Shown here: positions 20,158 to 31,100 of the stretch, in pieces
Position numbering within the stretch: the stretch's first letter is position 1
How the letters are laid out: the number at the start of each line of letters is the position of its first letter
Origin: Kitagawia praeruptora
Taxonomy: Eukaryota; Streptophyta; Magnoliopsida; Apiales; Apiaceae
Reading direction: 5' to 3'
NCBI GenBank assembly: GCA_037693485.1
Contig: CM075345.1
Span: 75,885,001-75,949,000, forward strand
DNA: 64,000 bases
Position numbers and translations under genes: made by a program
Notes under the pieces: generated by a model
Seen by the model: only the letters and a program-made list of their open reading frames with translations
The model's database searches: none
Told to the model about the DNA's origin: nothing

Positions 20158-21508
20158 TGATATGTCAAATTATACCTAACCGCAAGCGCACGGTGTCTAT
20201 TGCTAGTACAGATGGCAAGCGGGTCGAATCCACAAGGAGACAGGTTCTACTAATTCCTTTTCAGTTATCGCTAATTGTTTCAAGGGTCAAACGATTATTG
20301 AAGAATTATTAATTAACTAATTAAACTAGATTAACACTAATTAAACAGATGATAAACAAATTATTTAAAACCTAGGGCAATCAGGTCCACCATGCTTACA
20401 CAATTGGCTCTTAAGCTAAAGCAATCAATGTGATCCTATAACTAGAGTATGTTAATCTCTTTCAAGCATTAACACTCTCGAAACATTCAACACAATTAAC
20501 CACTTTTAGTAATTCAATCAATCAGGTAATTAGAGTCAAGTTAATCTCTTCCAAGAATTAACGCTCTCAGAAATCCAATGATGCTTCCGCACTCAAATTC
20601 AATTCTGCTAATCGTATGTGTGCCTCTAGTAAGTAAATCTCTCGATCCATACCCCTATTTGCATATACTTAATCCATGATATTGGCCAATTACACAAATT
20701 AATGATTAAAACATATCAATCAGAATTAACCATAACCAATCAAACCACTATGAAAATCATGTCAATATTAGTGCAAACATGGCTTCCCTTTAAGCCCTAG
20801 AAATAACTACTCGCTAATAATTAAACAAGTAAAACAACTAGTAAAACAAGAAAACACAATTAAACTAATAAGAACAAAGAAAAGATTAAGAGAACAAAAC
20901 CTTCAAACTTCAATGTTGTCACCCAAAAGAAGAGTCATGGTGTTTCTCTACATCTCCAACTAATAATATTAATCTACTCTAAACTATATTATCTGATCTA
21001 ATATTACTTTCTTCTTTCTCTTATAAAATAATACCCTAGATGTGTTTATATATGCTCTAAAAGTCTTGCCCAATAAAAGTATTTTAATACTCTAAATAAA
21101 TTACAAGTAGGATTCCATAACTGAATAGGATTCCTTAATTAAAATTCGTAACTATATTTACTCCTCTGTTTCTGGCCTGTTCCAGCTCGATTTTGCTTCT
21201 TGGACCACCTCTGAATTAAAGAAAATTCCACAAGCTTCGCGTGGACAGCTTACGGGCCTCAAACGGACTTCTAGAACTCAAGATATGGCCAAAACAGTGT
21301 AGCACAGCCCGTGTAGCTCAATAATACGAATTTTCTCATATTTTATCTTCAAAATAGCTCTTTTTGCTCCAAATCCTTCCAAGTCATGAATTCTTTATTT
21401 CCTACAATAAAACAATCAAATCTATTAAATAAAAATCCAAATCAATGCAAAACACAATAATTATGAGAATAAAATCATCTAAAATATATATAAAAATATA
21501 CTCTATCA
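20158..21508 (-). repeat. 3' LTR of the gag-only gypsy element
   Basis: 1351 bp from TGATATGTCAAATT to ACTCTATCA. From 20369 on it aligns without gaps to 25848-26987 with 11 substitutions that I counted. The first 211 bp (20158-20368) have no counterpart in the other LTR. This part includes ACCGCAAGCGCACGG and GCGGGTCGAATCCAC, words common in LTRs of this lineage. Confidence 0.88.
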
Positions 21509-24280
21509 AACATCCCCACACTTAGCATTTGCACGTCCTCGGGCAAATAAGTGAAATAAAAACTAAGTCCTAACAAACATCACTTTCGTAGATGACACGA
21601 TTGCATTGAGCATATGCAACAAGCCGTTAAACCCCTAGGCAGCCCTAGTAGGACGAGTGTTGTCTCGTGAGGGTTTATAGTGAATGTACCCACAAAATTC
21701 ATCTAACCATGCAAAAGATCAATGCTAACACAACACCACACACAAGTCCTCTCATGCCACATCAACTTAAGAATCAAAGTAAACATACGATGTCTTGGTG
21801 TCGAAAGTGCAAGTATTCACGTAGTCTACTCAACCAGCATGCAGAAGGTCATAAAAATTCATGTCAAGTGTAAAAATCGTTGGTAATCATGCTAAGACCA
21901 CAAGAAATACATCTTTAAGTCTAAACCTGGGATCTCCTATGCCAAAACAAGTAATAACTCACCTTTCACTCAAAAACGAATATTCACTCAAGAACAAGGT
22001 TAAGTGTATCACTCAATTCCAACAAAATCATAAACACAACTTGACACTCGCAATCAATCTCACTCTCAACACAACATACATCACTGATGACAATCAAAAG
22101 GTCTTTATTCGGGTTGTAGCGTGGGCTAGGGACCAGGTATGTCAAGTAAAGCTAAAACAGGTTAATGTCAAAAGCTAGTACCCAACAATAATCATTATTC
22201 AATTCCCTTTCTATTAAAACAAATACTTCCCCACACTTGGATTTTTCAGTAACCCTTACATAATAACTTGACTAGTCGAATGAAGAAGGATCATACAAAC
22301 ATAAGAATGCTCACAAATTTATTTATTTTTTTTCTTTTTTTTTTCTATTTTTTTTTTCTATTTTTTTCTTTCTTTTTTTCTTTTTTTTTCTTTGAGAGCT
22401 AAGGAATAAACACAATGATCCATAGATGTTATTATGAATTTCGACTAGCAAGCATCAACCAAAATCAATATTCCCCAATGGTATGATCATCAATAACCCC
22501 CCCTTTTATGAACACCTTATTACTCCCTTAAGCACGATACTAGCCTTTGACAATTTAGGTTCAAATTTAATGTAAGGCCAATAGAATAAAAAGGATAATG
22601 GCAAGTAATGTAGTGTGTCACCGAAAGAATAGGATTAGGCTCAAAGGGTTAACTAATTGATCATATTTAAAAGGTGTGGAAATATGGGAAATACGAGGTT
22701 AAACCTAAGTGCCTTTATCATCTCATCATCAAGTAATGTCATGCATTTCAAGAAAGATCTCAAGTAAGTGCTAGCAATGTAAACAACATGTGGACACTCA
22801 AGCAAACGAAAAATCATGCAAAAGATATGCATATAGGCTCAAAACTCACTTGGTGTGACAAAACATAATCAATCCCAGGTAACAAGACTCTCTAACGCAC
22901 CTACTTGTACTCAAAGCATGTAAACCAAGTCATCTTGCACATATTCATGTCATTCTAATCACTTACAACATCCAATTAAGTCTACCAGCTTCAACTTGCT
23001 AGTGTAAGTGTGTGCACAAGAACAAAGCACGTCACTTCTCATACAAAAGCGTCAAGAACACAAGAATTCTACGCATGCATGGGTGTATCAAGCAAAATAC
23101 AACAACTAATCAAATTGCATGGCTAGAATTATTTTTGGTATTTTTAATTTTTTAATTTTTTTTTTGATTTTTAAATAAGTAATACACTACGTTGAGAACA
23201 CCTCCCCACACTTAAGTGCTTCATTGTCCTCAATGAACAAATATAGAAAAGAAAAGAAAAAAAAATAAAGAAAAAAAATAAATATAATAAATATACAAAG
23301 AAAGGTGTAGAATACTCCCCTAGTGCATAAGCATGAAGTGGCATTTGAAAATATTGAAGAAGTATGTGTTTGCTCAAATTTAATTTCTACAAGGCGCGCC
23401 TTACATATCCTTCCCCATCGCAACTCAACATGCTTGTTAGGCAAAAATCCCTTGTTTGTAGCAATTTCCCAACACTAGCACCATCTCTCCCAACTCACAA
23501 GAAGCTCAACCAATAATTTCCAAGCAATATCACACCAAAAATAGCCAAAATTCCAAGAATAATACAAAATCCCAATTTATAAGAACACAAATTCGTAATA
23601 AAAATAAGATTAGAGAAAAAGAATTACCCAATACGAATCGAAGAGGTGAACTTGCAATTAATTCCTCTTTACAATTGAATTTTTAGAGATTTAAAGAAAT
23701 AGAAGAGGAATTGGATTTGTATGGATAGGTGGGTATAAATATAAGATGATGGAGAGATGAGATTTAAAAATTTAATGTGTATGAGAGATTTGGGAGGTTT
23801 AGAATTGATGTATGATAGATATAGGAATTAGGAATTGAAGAAATTTGGGTTAAGCTAAAATTTTGGGTGAAATTATGTTGTAAAAACAACAATTTTCGAA
23901 AAATTTCTGGGCAGAAGGGGTGTAACGCAGCAGCAGGCTGCGTTTCAGGGTAGCAGACTGCGGAATGGTTAGTAACGCAGCAGCAGACTGCGTTACAGGG
24001 GGTAAAACGCAGGGGCAACCTGCGCAACACAGGCGCAACCTGCGTGGAGAGCAGAAACGCAGGCGCAACCTGCGTTACACAGGTGCATCCTGCCCAAAAA
24101 CACTGTTTCGATTTTTTTTTTTTTTTTGCAGAACACTCATTCAAAATATTTTTTTTTTTTTTTTACAAATACAACACAATTTTTTTTTTTAAGAAAATGA
24201 AATAAAAAATCTACTAACCTTATAAAAATCATGGGTTGCCTCCCAAGCAGCGCTTCTTTAACGTCAATAGCTTGACGTCC
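21509..24280 (-). other. Non-coding interior of the gag-only gypsy element
   Basis: Begins at the presumed polypurine tract (minus-strand GTGTGGGGATGTT, just inside 21509-21522). It holds pyrimidine-only tracts (22316-22395 on +), TCCCCACACTT blocks at 21513, 22230 and 23202, and a cluster of small palindromic repeats at 23918-24090. No open frame that I recognise. The pol region that an autonomous relative would carry is replaced by this DNA. Confidence 0.7.
23918..24090. repeat. Palindromic minisatellite (AACGCAG...CTGCGTT)
   Basis: Eight or so units of about 20 bp: AACGCAGCAGCAGGCTGCGT, AACGCAGCAGCAGACTGCGT, AACGCAGGGGCAACCTGCGC, ACAGGCGCAACCTGCGT and close variants. Each is an inverted repeat with CGCAG/CTGCG arms. 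Located in the non-coding interior of the gag-only element, just downstream of its gag on the element's strand. Confidence 0.8.
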
Positions 24281-25675
24281 TCAGAAATACTCCGATGGAG
24301 ACGGAATATCCAATTTCTCGATCATAAACTCGTCACCACAAAAAGTATCAAGAGTGTTAGTGATTGTCTTTATCCTGCAGAAAGTCTCCAAACAAGCATC
24401 AGTAAAATAAAATATGTCATTAATAAGCAATAGAGAGAGTGCTTGTGCAGTTTTGGAAAACTTTGTGATACAACAGCGATAAAATTCAACACCACGAAAA
24501 TATTGAACTCCCTTGACATAAGGTGGAGGTTCTGGTGGTGGCTTTTCTTCACTCCTCACTTTCACTGGAGCCATTCGGACATCTTGGCTTATCACATCAT
24601 TGGCTAATAAGACACTTCCATTTTCTCCCTCTTCTCGAGCTTGAAACGTATGAGCCACTTTGTATGGATCCTCAAACAGAATTCGAGAAATATCATCTTG
24701 GACAATATTTGTTATCACATCAACCTTGAAATAAGTGTTCTTGAGCAAAGAAGCCTTGTAAGTAGAGGCTAGATCGAGAGCAAATTTATCAATACATGGT
24801 AGCTTAGGCACAGGTTGTGGAAGAGAAACAACAACCATCTCTGTATTGCATTCATTTGTAGCCTCATCATCAATCACATTATTCTCAGTAGCAGCCACAT
24901 CATTGATCTCGTCATCGGTGGCATGCTCCTTCTCTTTATCAATAGCCTCATCATCAACATACTTGGAGAAACTATCACATTCCTGATCGCTTGTAAGATT
25001 GATAGCAGTCAGGTCCTCTTCGGATCGGATAGATGATGATGGTAAATAGTCGAGCTGCCCTGTAGTAGAAGAGTTAGCCAACTGTGCAATTTGAGATTCA
25101 ATCGCCAAACTTTGAGTTTCTAAGTCTTTGATCTTCTCGGCTTGTTCTTCAGAACTCTTTAGCAGTTTATTCAAGATATCCCACATCTCATTTGTCTGAT
25201 CAGCTTGCACATCTACAATGGATTGAGAAACATGTAGATCTTCTTGTAGAGGAGGATACTGATATTCTTGCTGTGGCGGCTGCTCATATGACTGATAATA
25301 TTGTTGCTCAAACTGTTGCTGATTATGATATGAAAAATTTTGAGCACCATTGTCCTGGTTGTAGAAATCTGGTTGATTCACGCATTCTTGATCAAAAGTG
25401 TTTGAATACTGATTGTACCCATATCCTTCTTCAAAAGAATTCATTTGTCCCAACTGAGCACTCTGAGAATTATAGACATTGTAATAGCATTCCAAACCAT
25501 AATGACCCTGGACACCACAAATTGGACAGAAGTTGTAAGTTTTAGGGGCCACTTGTGACATCTCATTGATACTCATTGGACGCATAATGGGCTCTGTAGG
25601 GTTGAATGAGGCAATTTCTTGAGTGCGTGCCTCCAACATGGAAGAGAGTAGTGCAAAAGTATCAACTTCACCCAT
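24281..25675 (-). CDS. Gag-like protein of the non-autonomous gypsy element
   Basis: First in-frame ATG at 25673-25675 (MGEVDTFALLSSMLEARTQE). The frame is open a little further upstream with no better start, so the N-terminal capsid half is probably missing. A zinc-knuckle-like CPICGVQGHYGLEC lies about 35-50 residues in. A long Q/Y/N-rich low-complexity stretch follows (YNQYSNTFDQE, QQQFEQQYYQSYEQPPQQ), then a coiled-coil-like segment (EEQAEKIKDLETQSLAIESQ), then an acidic region. The C-terminus is charged and Pro-rich. Gag and zinc knuckle fit RNA packaging. No protease or polymerase motif is present. About 464 residues. The function as a structural protein that lets the element be packaged by a partner is inferred. 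Confidence 0.7.
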   Translation of the reverse strand: MGEVDTFALLSSMLEARTQEIASFNPTEPIMRPMSINEMSQVAPKTYNFCPICGVQGHYGLECYYNVYNSQSAQLGQMNSFEEGYGYNQYSNTFDQECVNQPDFYNQDNGAQNFSYHNQQQFEQQYYQSYEQPPQQEYQYPPLQEDLHVSQSIVDVQADQTNEMWDILNKLLKSSEEQAEKIKDLETQSLAIESQIAQLANSSTTGQLDYLPSSSIRSEEDLTAINLTSDQECDSFSKYVDDEAIDKEKEHATDDEINDVAATENNVIDDEATNECNTEMVVVSLPQPVPKLPCIDKFALDLASTYKASLLKNTYFKVDVITNIVQDDISRILFEDPYKVAHTFQAREEGENGSVLLANDVISQDVRMAPVKVRSEEKPPPEPPPYVKGVQYFRGVEFYRCCITKFSKTAQALSLLLINDIFYFTDACLETFCRIKTITNTLDTFCGDEFMIEKLDIPSPSEYF

Positions 25676-25800
25676 TGCAAACCTGTAGACACTCAACAAA
25701 GCCAAGAAAACGTAGTAAAATCTGCCTCAATTGGAACAAAGGTTCCAACGAGACAATGGAAACAATCGAAACAACTAAATTAAAATCAACAGAAACTCGT

Positions 25801-25830
25801 TGTCTCCCCGGCAGCGGCGCCGGGGAGACA
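25801..25830 (-). other. Primer-binding site region forming a perfect 30-nt palindrome
   Basis: Twelve-base arms TGTCTCCCCGGC and GCCGGGGAGACA around the loop AGCGGC (as read on the plus strand). On the minus strand it reads GGCGCCGCTGCCGGGGA, the expected tRNA-Asp-type primer site of Tat/Athila gypsy elements. Normally the LTR end precedes it. Here the 5' LTR lacks 211 bp at exactly this side and the palindrome replaces the junction. Confidence 0.75.
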
Positions 25831-25847
25831 TAAAACTTCAATAATTT

Positions 25848-26987
25848 AACCTAGGGCAATCAGGTCCACCATGCTTACACAATTGGCTCTTAAGCTAAAG
25901 CAATCAATGTGATCCTATAACTAGAGTATGTTAATCTCTTTCAAGCATTAACACTCTCGAAACATTCAACACAATTAACCACTTTTAGTAATTCAATCAA
26001 TCAGGTAATTAGAGTCAAGTTAATCTCTTCCAAGAATTAACGCTCTCAGAAATCCAATGATGCTTCCGCACTCAAATTCAATTATGCTAATCGTATGTGT
26101 GCCTCTAGTAAGTAAATCTCTCGATCCATACCCCTATTTGCATATACTTAATCCATGATATTGGCCGATTACACAAATTAATGATTAAAACATATCAATC
26201 AGAATTAACCATAACCAATCAAACCACTATGAAAATCATGCCAATATTAGTGCAAACATGGCTTCTCTTTAAGCCCTAGAAATAACTACTCGCTAATAAT
26301 TAAACAAGTAAAACAACTAGTAAAACAAGAAAACATAATTAAACTAATAAGAACAAAGAAAAGATTAAGAGAACAAAACCTTCAAACTTCAATGTTGTCA
26401 CCCAAAAGAAGAGTCATGGTGTTTCTGTACATCTCCAACTAATAATATTAATCTACTCTAAACTATATTATCTGATCTAATATTACTTTCTTCTTCCTCT
26501 TATAAAATAATACCCTAGATGTGTTTATATATGCTCTAAAAGTCTTGCCCAATAAAAGTATTTTAATACTCTAAATAAATTACAAGTAGGATTCCATAAC
26601 TGAATAGGATTCCTTAATTAAAATTCGTAACTATATTTACTCCTCTGTTTCTAGCCTGTTCCAGCTCGATTTTGCTTCTTGGACCACCTCTGAATTAAAG
26701 AAAATTCCACAAGCTACGCGTGGACAGCTTACGGGCCTCAAACGGACTTCTAGAACTCAAGATATGGCCAAAACAGTGTAGCACAGCCCGTGTAGCTCAA
26801 TAATACGAATTTTCTCCTATTTTATCTTCAAAATAGCTCTTTTTGCTCCAAATCCTTCCAAGTCATGAATTCTTTATTTCCTACAATAAAACAATCAAAT
26901 CTATTAAATAAAAATCCAAATCAATGCAAAACACAATAATTATGAGAATAAAATCATCTAAAATATATATAAAAATATACTCCATCA
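25848..26987 (-). repeat. 5' LTR of the gag-only gypsy element, lacking its inner 211 bp
   Basis: 1140 bp aligned to 20369-21508 with no gaps and 11 substitutions. It ends ...ACTCCATCA at the TSD TATTC (26988-26992). The part adjoining the primer site (U5 side) is missing relative to the other LTR. A short, poorly matching bridge (25831-25847) lies between the palindrome and the aligned part. Confidence 0.88.
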
Positions 26988-26992
26988 TATTC

Positions 26993-27969
26993 CCAGATTA
27001 CACACTTGTATAATTGTAGAAGGGGGGGTTGAATACAATTCTTGATAGTTATAAATTTCTGATAAAAACCACAGAAATCTATAACGAAATAATTGCTGAA
27101 TAGAAATGATTCACAAACACATAAAAAATCAGGTGGTTAAATGTACCACCTGAGACTTTTATTTGAAGAAAACCCTGTGATACAAATGTACACGGCTTCT
27201 GTGTTTACAACTCTTTGCTTCTAAAGATATTCAAGAAACCCTAAGGAAATATGTATGTTTTCTTACTATATAAAGAGTTGCTACACTTGGTTATATATCC
27301 CAAGTTTACAAGTGCTACAGGAATAAGATAATATTAATCTAATTCAAGTTGACTTGCTACTCCACTCCAAATCCACATGTAGCCGAAAGGTTGTCCTTGT
27401 GAACAGATATGTCCCCTGCACCTTTCTTGTATGTACTATGTAAATGGAATGCTTCTTTCTTCTGTGTTTCCAAAGTATGGCTGCCATACTGCTTTTTATA
27501 CCTACTATCAACCCATGTGATCTGTCAGTCAAACCTGTCCTTATCAACTGCTAATTCCCAGCTAGCATAGGATAAAGTGACAATGATTATCCGTTGATGT
27601 TGTGCACAATTATCCGTTGATGGTAGTTTGAGCTGTATCCGTTGATCGAGTAGATTTGAGTTGTATCCGTTGATAGAGCCCTGTTCTTATCCGTTGATAC
27701 ACTTTCACTTAGACAGAATTACATAGCATAGCTTATTTACAATTGGCTACCCTATTCTGCCTATCCATTGATGGTCAACATGACTCTGAATAAAAACACT
27801 ATCAACTGATAAATAGAGATATTGCAGTATGCTACAAAACCTCATCCGTTGATGAGCTACCTGTCAACGAATAGAGTTATAAGGTCTTATCCGTTGACAG
27901 TTACAAAACTTGACTTATACAATTTTGCTTGAATGTTAAGTTATCATCAACTACAACATATTCCTAACA
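26993..27969 (-). repeat. 3' LTR of Sirevirus B (main part)
   Basis: 977 bp. With the 8-bp tip TGTTATTC at 20150-20157 this gives 985 bp, the same length as the other LTR at 62949-63933, with five substitutions between them. It contains seven exact ATCCGTTGA words (27589, 27612, 27637, 27665, 27689, 27844, 27889) and near copies such as ATCCATTGA and TCAACGAAT. Read in the element's own direction these are TCAACGGAT. Confidence 0.95.
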
Positions 27970-27970
27970 A

Positions 27971-27980
27971 TCTCCCCCAA
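27971..27980 (-). other. Polypurine tract of Sirevirus B
   Basis: Minus-strand TTGGGGGAGA immediately precedes the 3' LTR start (TGTTAGGAA...). The same AATTTGGGGGAGAT context precedes the 3' LTR of Sirevirus A. Start site of plus-strand DNA synthesis. Confidence 0.88.
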
Positions 27981-28147
27981 TTTATACTTGATGGCAATAA
28001 AGCATAAATTCAGAACCTTGATGATAACAAAACATTCCTAAAGATATATACACACTAAAGTATGCAAAAATTGTATTAAGCTGCAAAAATTAAAAACAGA
28101 AAGCTTTAAGAAACTTATCAGAGATGTGCTCCTTTGGATTGAGCAAA

Positions 28148-31100
28148 TTAATGAAGTTTCCTCTCTCTGGTTGGCTGCACCCTTGACTTTCCTTCCTTGG
28201 CAGAGTTGGACTCAATTTGCACTTGAAGTTGCCTATAGAAGGTATCTTCTTCAACAACTTTTGGATTTAGCTTTAGTTGTAACCATCTTAGGTAATCAGA
28301 ACTAGCCTTTGACAGTTGGTCTTCTAGCCTGAAGAATCTCCTAGTGCCCTCATCATCCCTGAACTCCATCATCCAAAAGGGTTGAATGTGGATTTTCTGT
28401 CCATTATAAGGGATCTTCATTTTCTTTGGTAGACTTGAGGGTGAGTTCCATTTTCTCCTTATTTCTTCTATTCTGCTAATTATCTCCCTTCTGGCTATCT
28501 CAGAGAACCCTGTGTGTCTCTTGAATGCTGAGAACACTTTGGTCAGTGTATGATAATTCTCTCCAAGAACCTTCTGTAATGGCCATGTCCTCTGACTTCC
28601 TCCCTTGTAGACAAACACTAATCTCTCAGGCTGATTCTTGTACTTGTCAATTCCTCTTACTTCTGACAATTCATCCAAATATAGATTCATGCCAGAGTAT
28701 TCTTCAATTTCTGCCTGATAGATAAAGTCTTCTTTGTTTTCCAAGATTGGTTGTTTGACAATAGCAGGTACCCTAGCAACTTGAACTGGTCCCTTTGAAA
28801 GTTGCTTCTTTGGAGCCCTTTTCTTCTGTTTTGGATTTAGCAAGAATGAAGGAACTTTAATTGAATCAAAATTCATTGGTTCCTCTTTAGGCCTTATGGG
28901 GTCACCATGAAAGTTTACAGTTGGGTCGATTACTGTTGCAGACATAGGTACTGATGAGCCAATGGTTTCTTTTTCTGGAGAGGGTTCTGGAGAAAGAACC
29001 CTCTTGGTTTTAGCTTTCCTTCTTTTAGGTTTGAATTTGGGAACTTCCTCAGGTTCCTTCATTTCAACCTCTACCTCATCCATTAACTCTTGAGCCAGCC
29101 TGGCTTGCTTCTCATCTGAGTTTTCATATTGATTTTCTGTACTTGGATGGGCTTCCCTTTGGATTCTGGAGACTTCTTCTCTTTTAACTTCCATAAATCT
29201 AGGATGGCTGTTGGATATATTTAATACTTTTCCATTCCTCATGATTACAGCCATCCAATCTCTTACACTCTTATTTGTCTGTACTTTGAACTCCATGATT
29301 GTTTTTCCCATTAGCTTTTCTTCATCATCCTTGGGAAATGGGTAGTCCAATTGAAGCTTGTTCTTCCCATTTTCCTTTGGTGGTGAGTAGGCTCTGGTTT
29401 TGATGGCAGGTTCAAATTCTTTGACAAATGATGGCTCAGCATCATAGAATGTAGGAGCCACAACCCTTGGAGTGAGCACCTTCATGATTGTGGTTGATAT
29501 TGTTGGAGCAGAAGATTGAGCATTAAGGAACAGAGATGATGCAATTGATTCATTGATCATCCTCTCTGCCTTTAGGATTCTTTCATTAGTCTCCTTGTTG
29601 ATCTTTTCCAAAGCTTCTATTCTGGCTTGCCTTTCACCATCTGAGATTTCTTCTAAGTTTTGAATCTCAGGCAAAGCCACTTGTTTCTTCATAGGGGAAG
29701 CCTTTATCTCAAACTCTGTTGGATTGACCACTACAATTGGTTGTTGTTCCCCCTCAATCTGTGCTATCTCACTACTGGTAGCTTGAAATTGGCCAGTAGA
29801 TGTTGCAGCCTCTTCTGTACTTGTTCCCATTTTCTCCATTTTCTCCCCCTTTTTGTTAGCATCAAGGGTTGGGGTTGAAGCTGCAAGTAGCATTTCCAGT
29901 AGTTGAGTCTGTTTTGATTGATTGGCAATGATAGTGTGCATTTGAGATTCCATACTATCCACTCTGGAGGAAAGAAGCTGAACAGACTTAGCCAGGCTAT
30001 CTTCTTTGAGAAGTTTGCTAGAAAGCACCTTCTGAGTGGTAGTAGGAGCTAGTGCCTCAATCCTGGCATCTAGTGCTATTTTCATATCTCTAATTGCAGA
30101 CTTGACCTCCTCCTGTTGTGTTATTTGAATAACAGATTGTATCTTTTGTAATTTCAGGGAGGCCATAACTTGCTCAAGAACAGTCTTTCTCTGTGGTTCT
30201 GCAGTTTGGTGCTCAGCCTTAGCAGATTGATATTGCTTCATGATTTCCACATTGAGATTCTCAAGTTCAGTGGCATTGGAAAACATCCATCCTGGAGTCT
30301 CATCCTCATTCATTTCTTCACCATCTGAACCTTGACTGTCATCACTGCCAAACTCTTCACTTCCAGCACTTGGAGACAGGGTTTGTAAAGCTTCTTTTGC
30401 TCTTTGAAGAGATTCTGAGGTGTGCACTAGGTGCATTGCCTTCTCTGCCTCCACATTGCCCTGTTGTGCCATGGCTTGATAGGCAGAAACAGGATGAGTA
30501 AAGGTTTCAGGATCCAAAGAGATGGAGTCAATAATTGACTGATATTCTTGTCTAAATTCCATCTCTTTGGAAGCTTCATTAACCTCCATTAACTCACTTG
30601 CAATGGCTGAGTCTTCCTGCCTTATTTCTCCTGTAGTCCCTTCTCTCCTCTCATCTCTCTTTTCTTGCGTCAGGGGCTCCCCCTGGCTCACACCTCTCAC
30701 ACCCTTACCTTCACCTACTAAGGTGGAACTCTCGAGCTCTCCTTTTGCCTGACCGGAAGAAATGGTCAGCCTCTCATTGTTTTTCTCTCCTTTTGCCTGC
30801 TCACAAGGCAGCCTCTCACTCCCTTCCCTCATTCCTAAAAGTGTTTCAACTACTACAAACTCCTCCACAGTTGACATGGGAATGTCACATTTTGCAGTGG
30901 TAGAGAGAGTTGTCAACGGATAAAGTGTATCCGTTGATGTAGTGGTTATTGATGTCAACGGATAATTAGTTGTAGACATATCCGTTGATGGAGAAACACT
31001 TGTCAACGAATGAAGGATATCCGTTGATGAAGGAAAACGAGTATCCGTTGAAGTGAAAACCAACACTGAATCTGTGGTGATTGATTTTAAGGAAGAGGCC

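Larger units (their letters stand above)
20158..26987 (-). mobile_element. Gag-only non-autonomous Ty3/gypsy element (TR-GAG/LARD type)
   Basis: The TSD TATTC at 20153-20157 and 26988-26992 is part of the Sirevirus B LTR tip. The left (3') LTR is 20158-21508 (1351 bp, TG...CA). The right (5') LTR homology covers 25848-26987. Internal DNA has a gag-like gene (24281-25675) but no protease, RT or integrase. The primer site contains GGCGCC plus GCCGGGGA, as in Tat/Athila-type gypsy elements primed by tRNA-Asp-like sequences. Blocks such as TCCCCACACTTAG after the LTR and GGTTGCCTCCCAAGCAGCGC also match the style of Tat-lineage derivatives. It must have been mobilised in trans. Confidence 0.88.

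Noticed and set aside
20158..20260. tRNA-like B-box word GCGGGTCGAATCC in the gag-only gypsy LTR
   Set aside because: No cloverleaf can be drawn and the word is common in LTRs of this lineage. It lacks one T of the consensus B box, so not called as a tRNA or SINE.
27344..27547. Identical 67-codon minus-strand ORF here and at 63308-63511
   Set aside because: Present in both LTRs of Sirevirus B, with no known domain and no start context. An LTR by-product.
27589..27897. CRISPR-like appearance of regularly repeated ATCCGTTGA words
   Set aside because: The words are 9-10 bp, irregularly spaced, inside a plant LTR and present in inverted orientation elsewhere. Not a CRISPR array.
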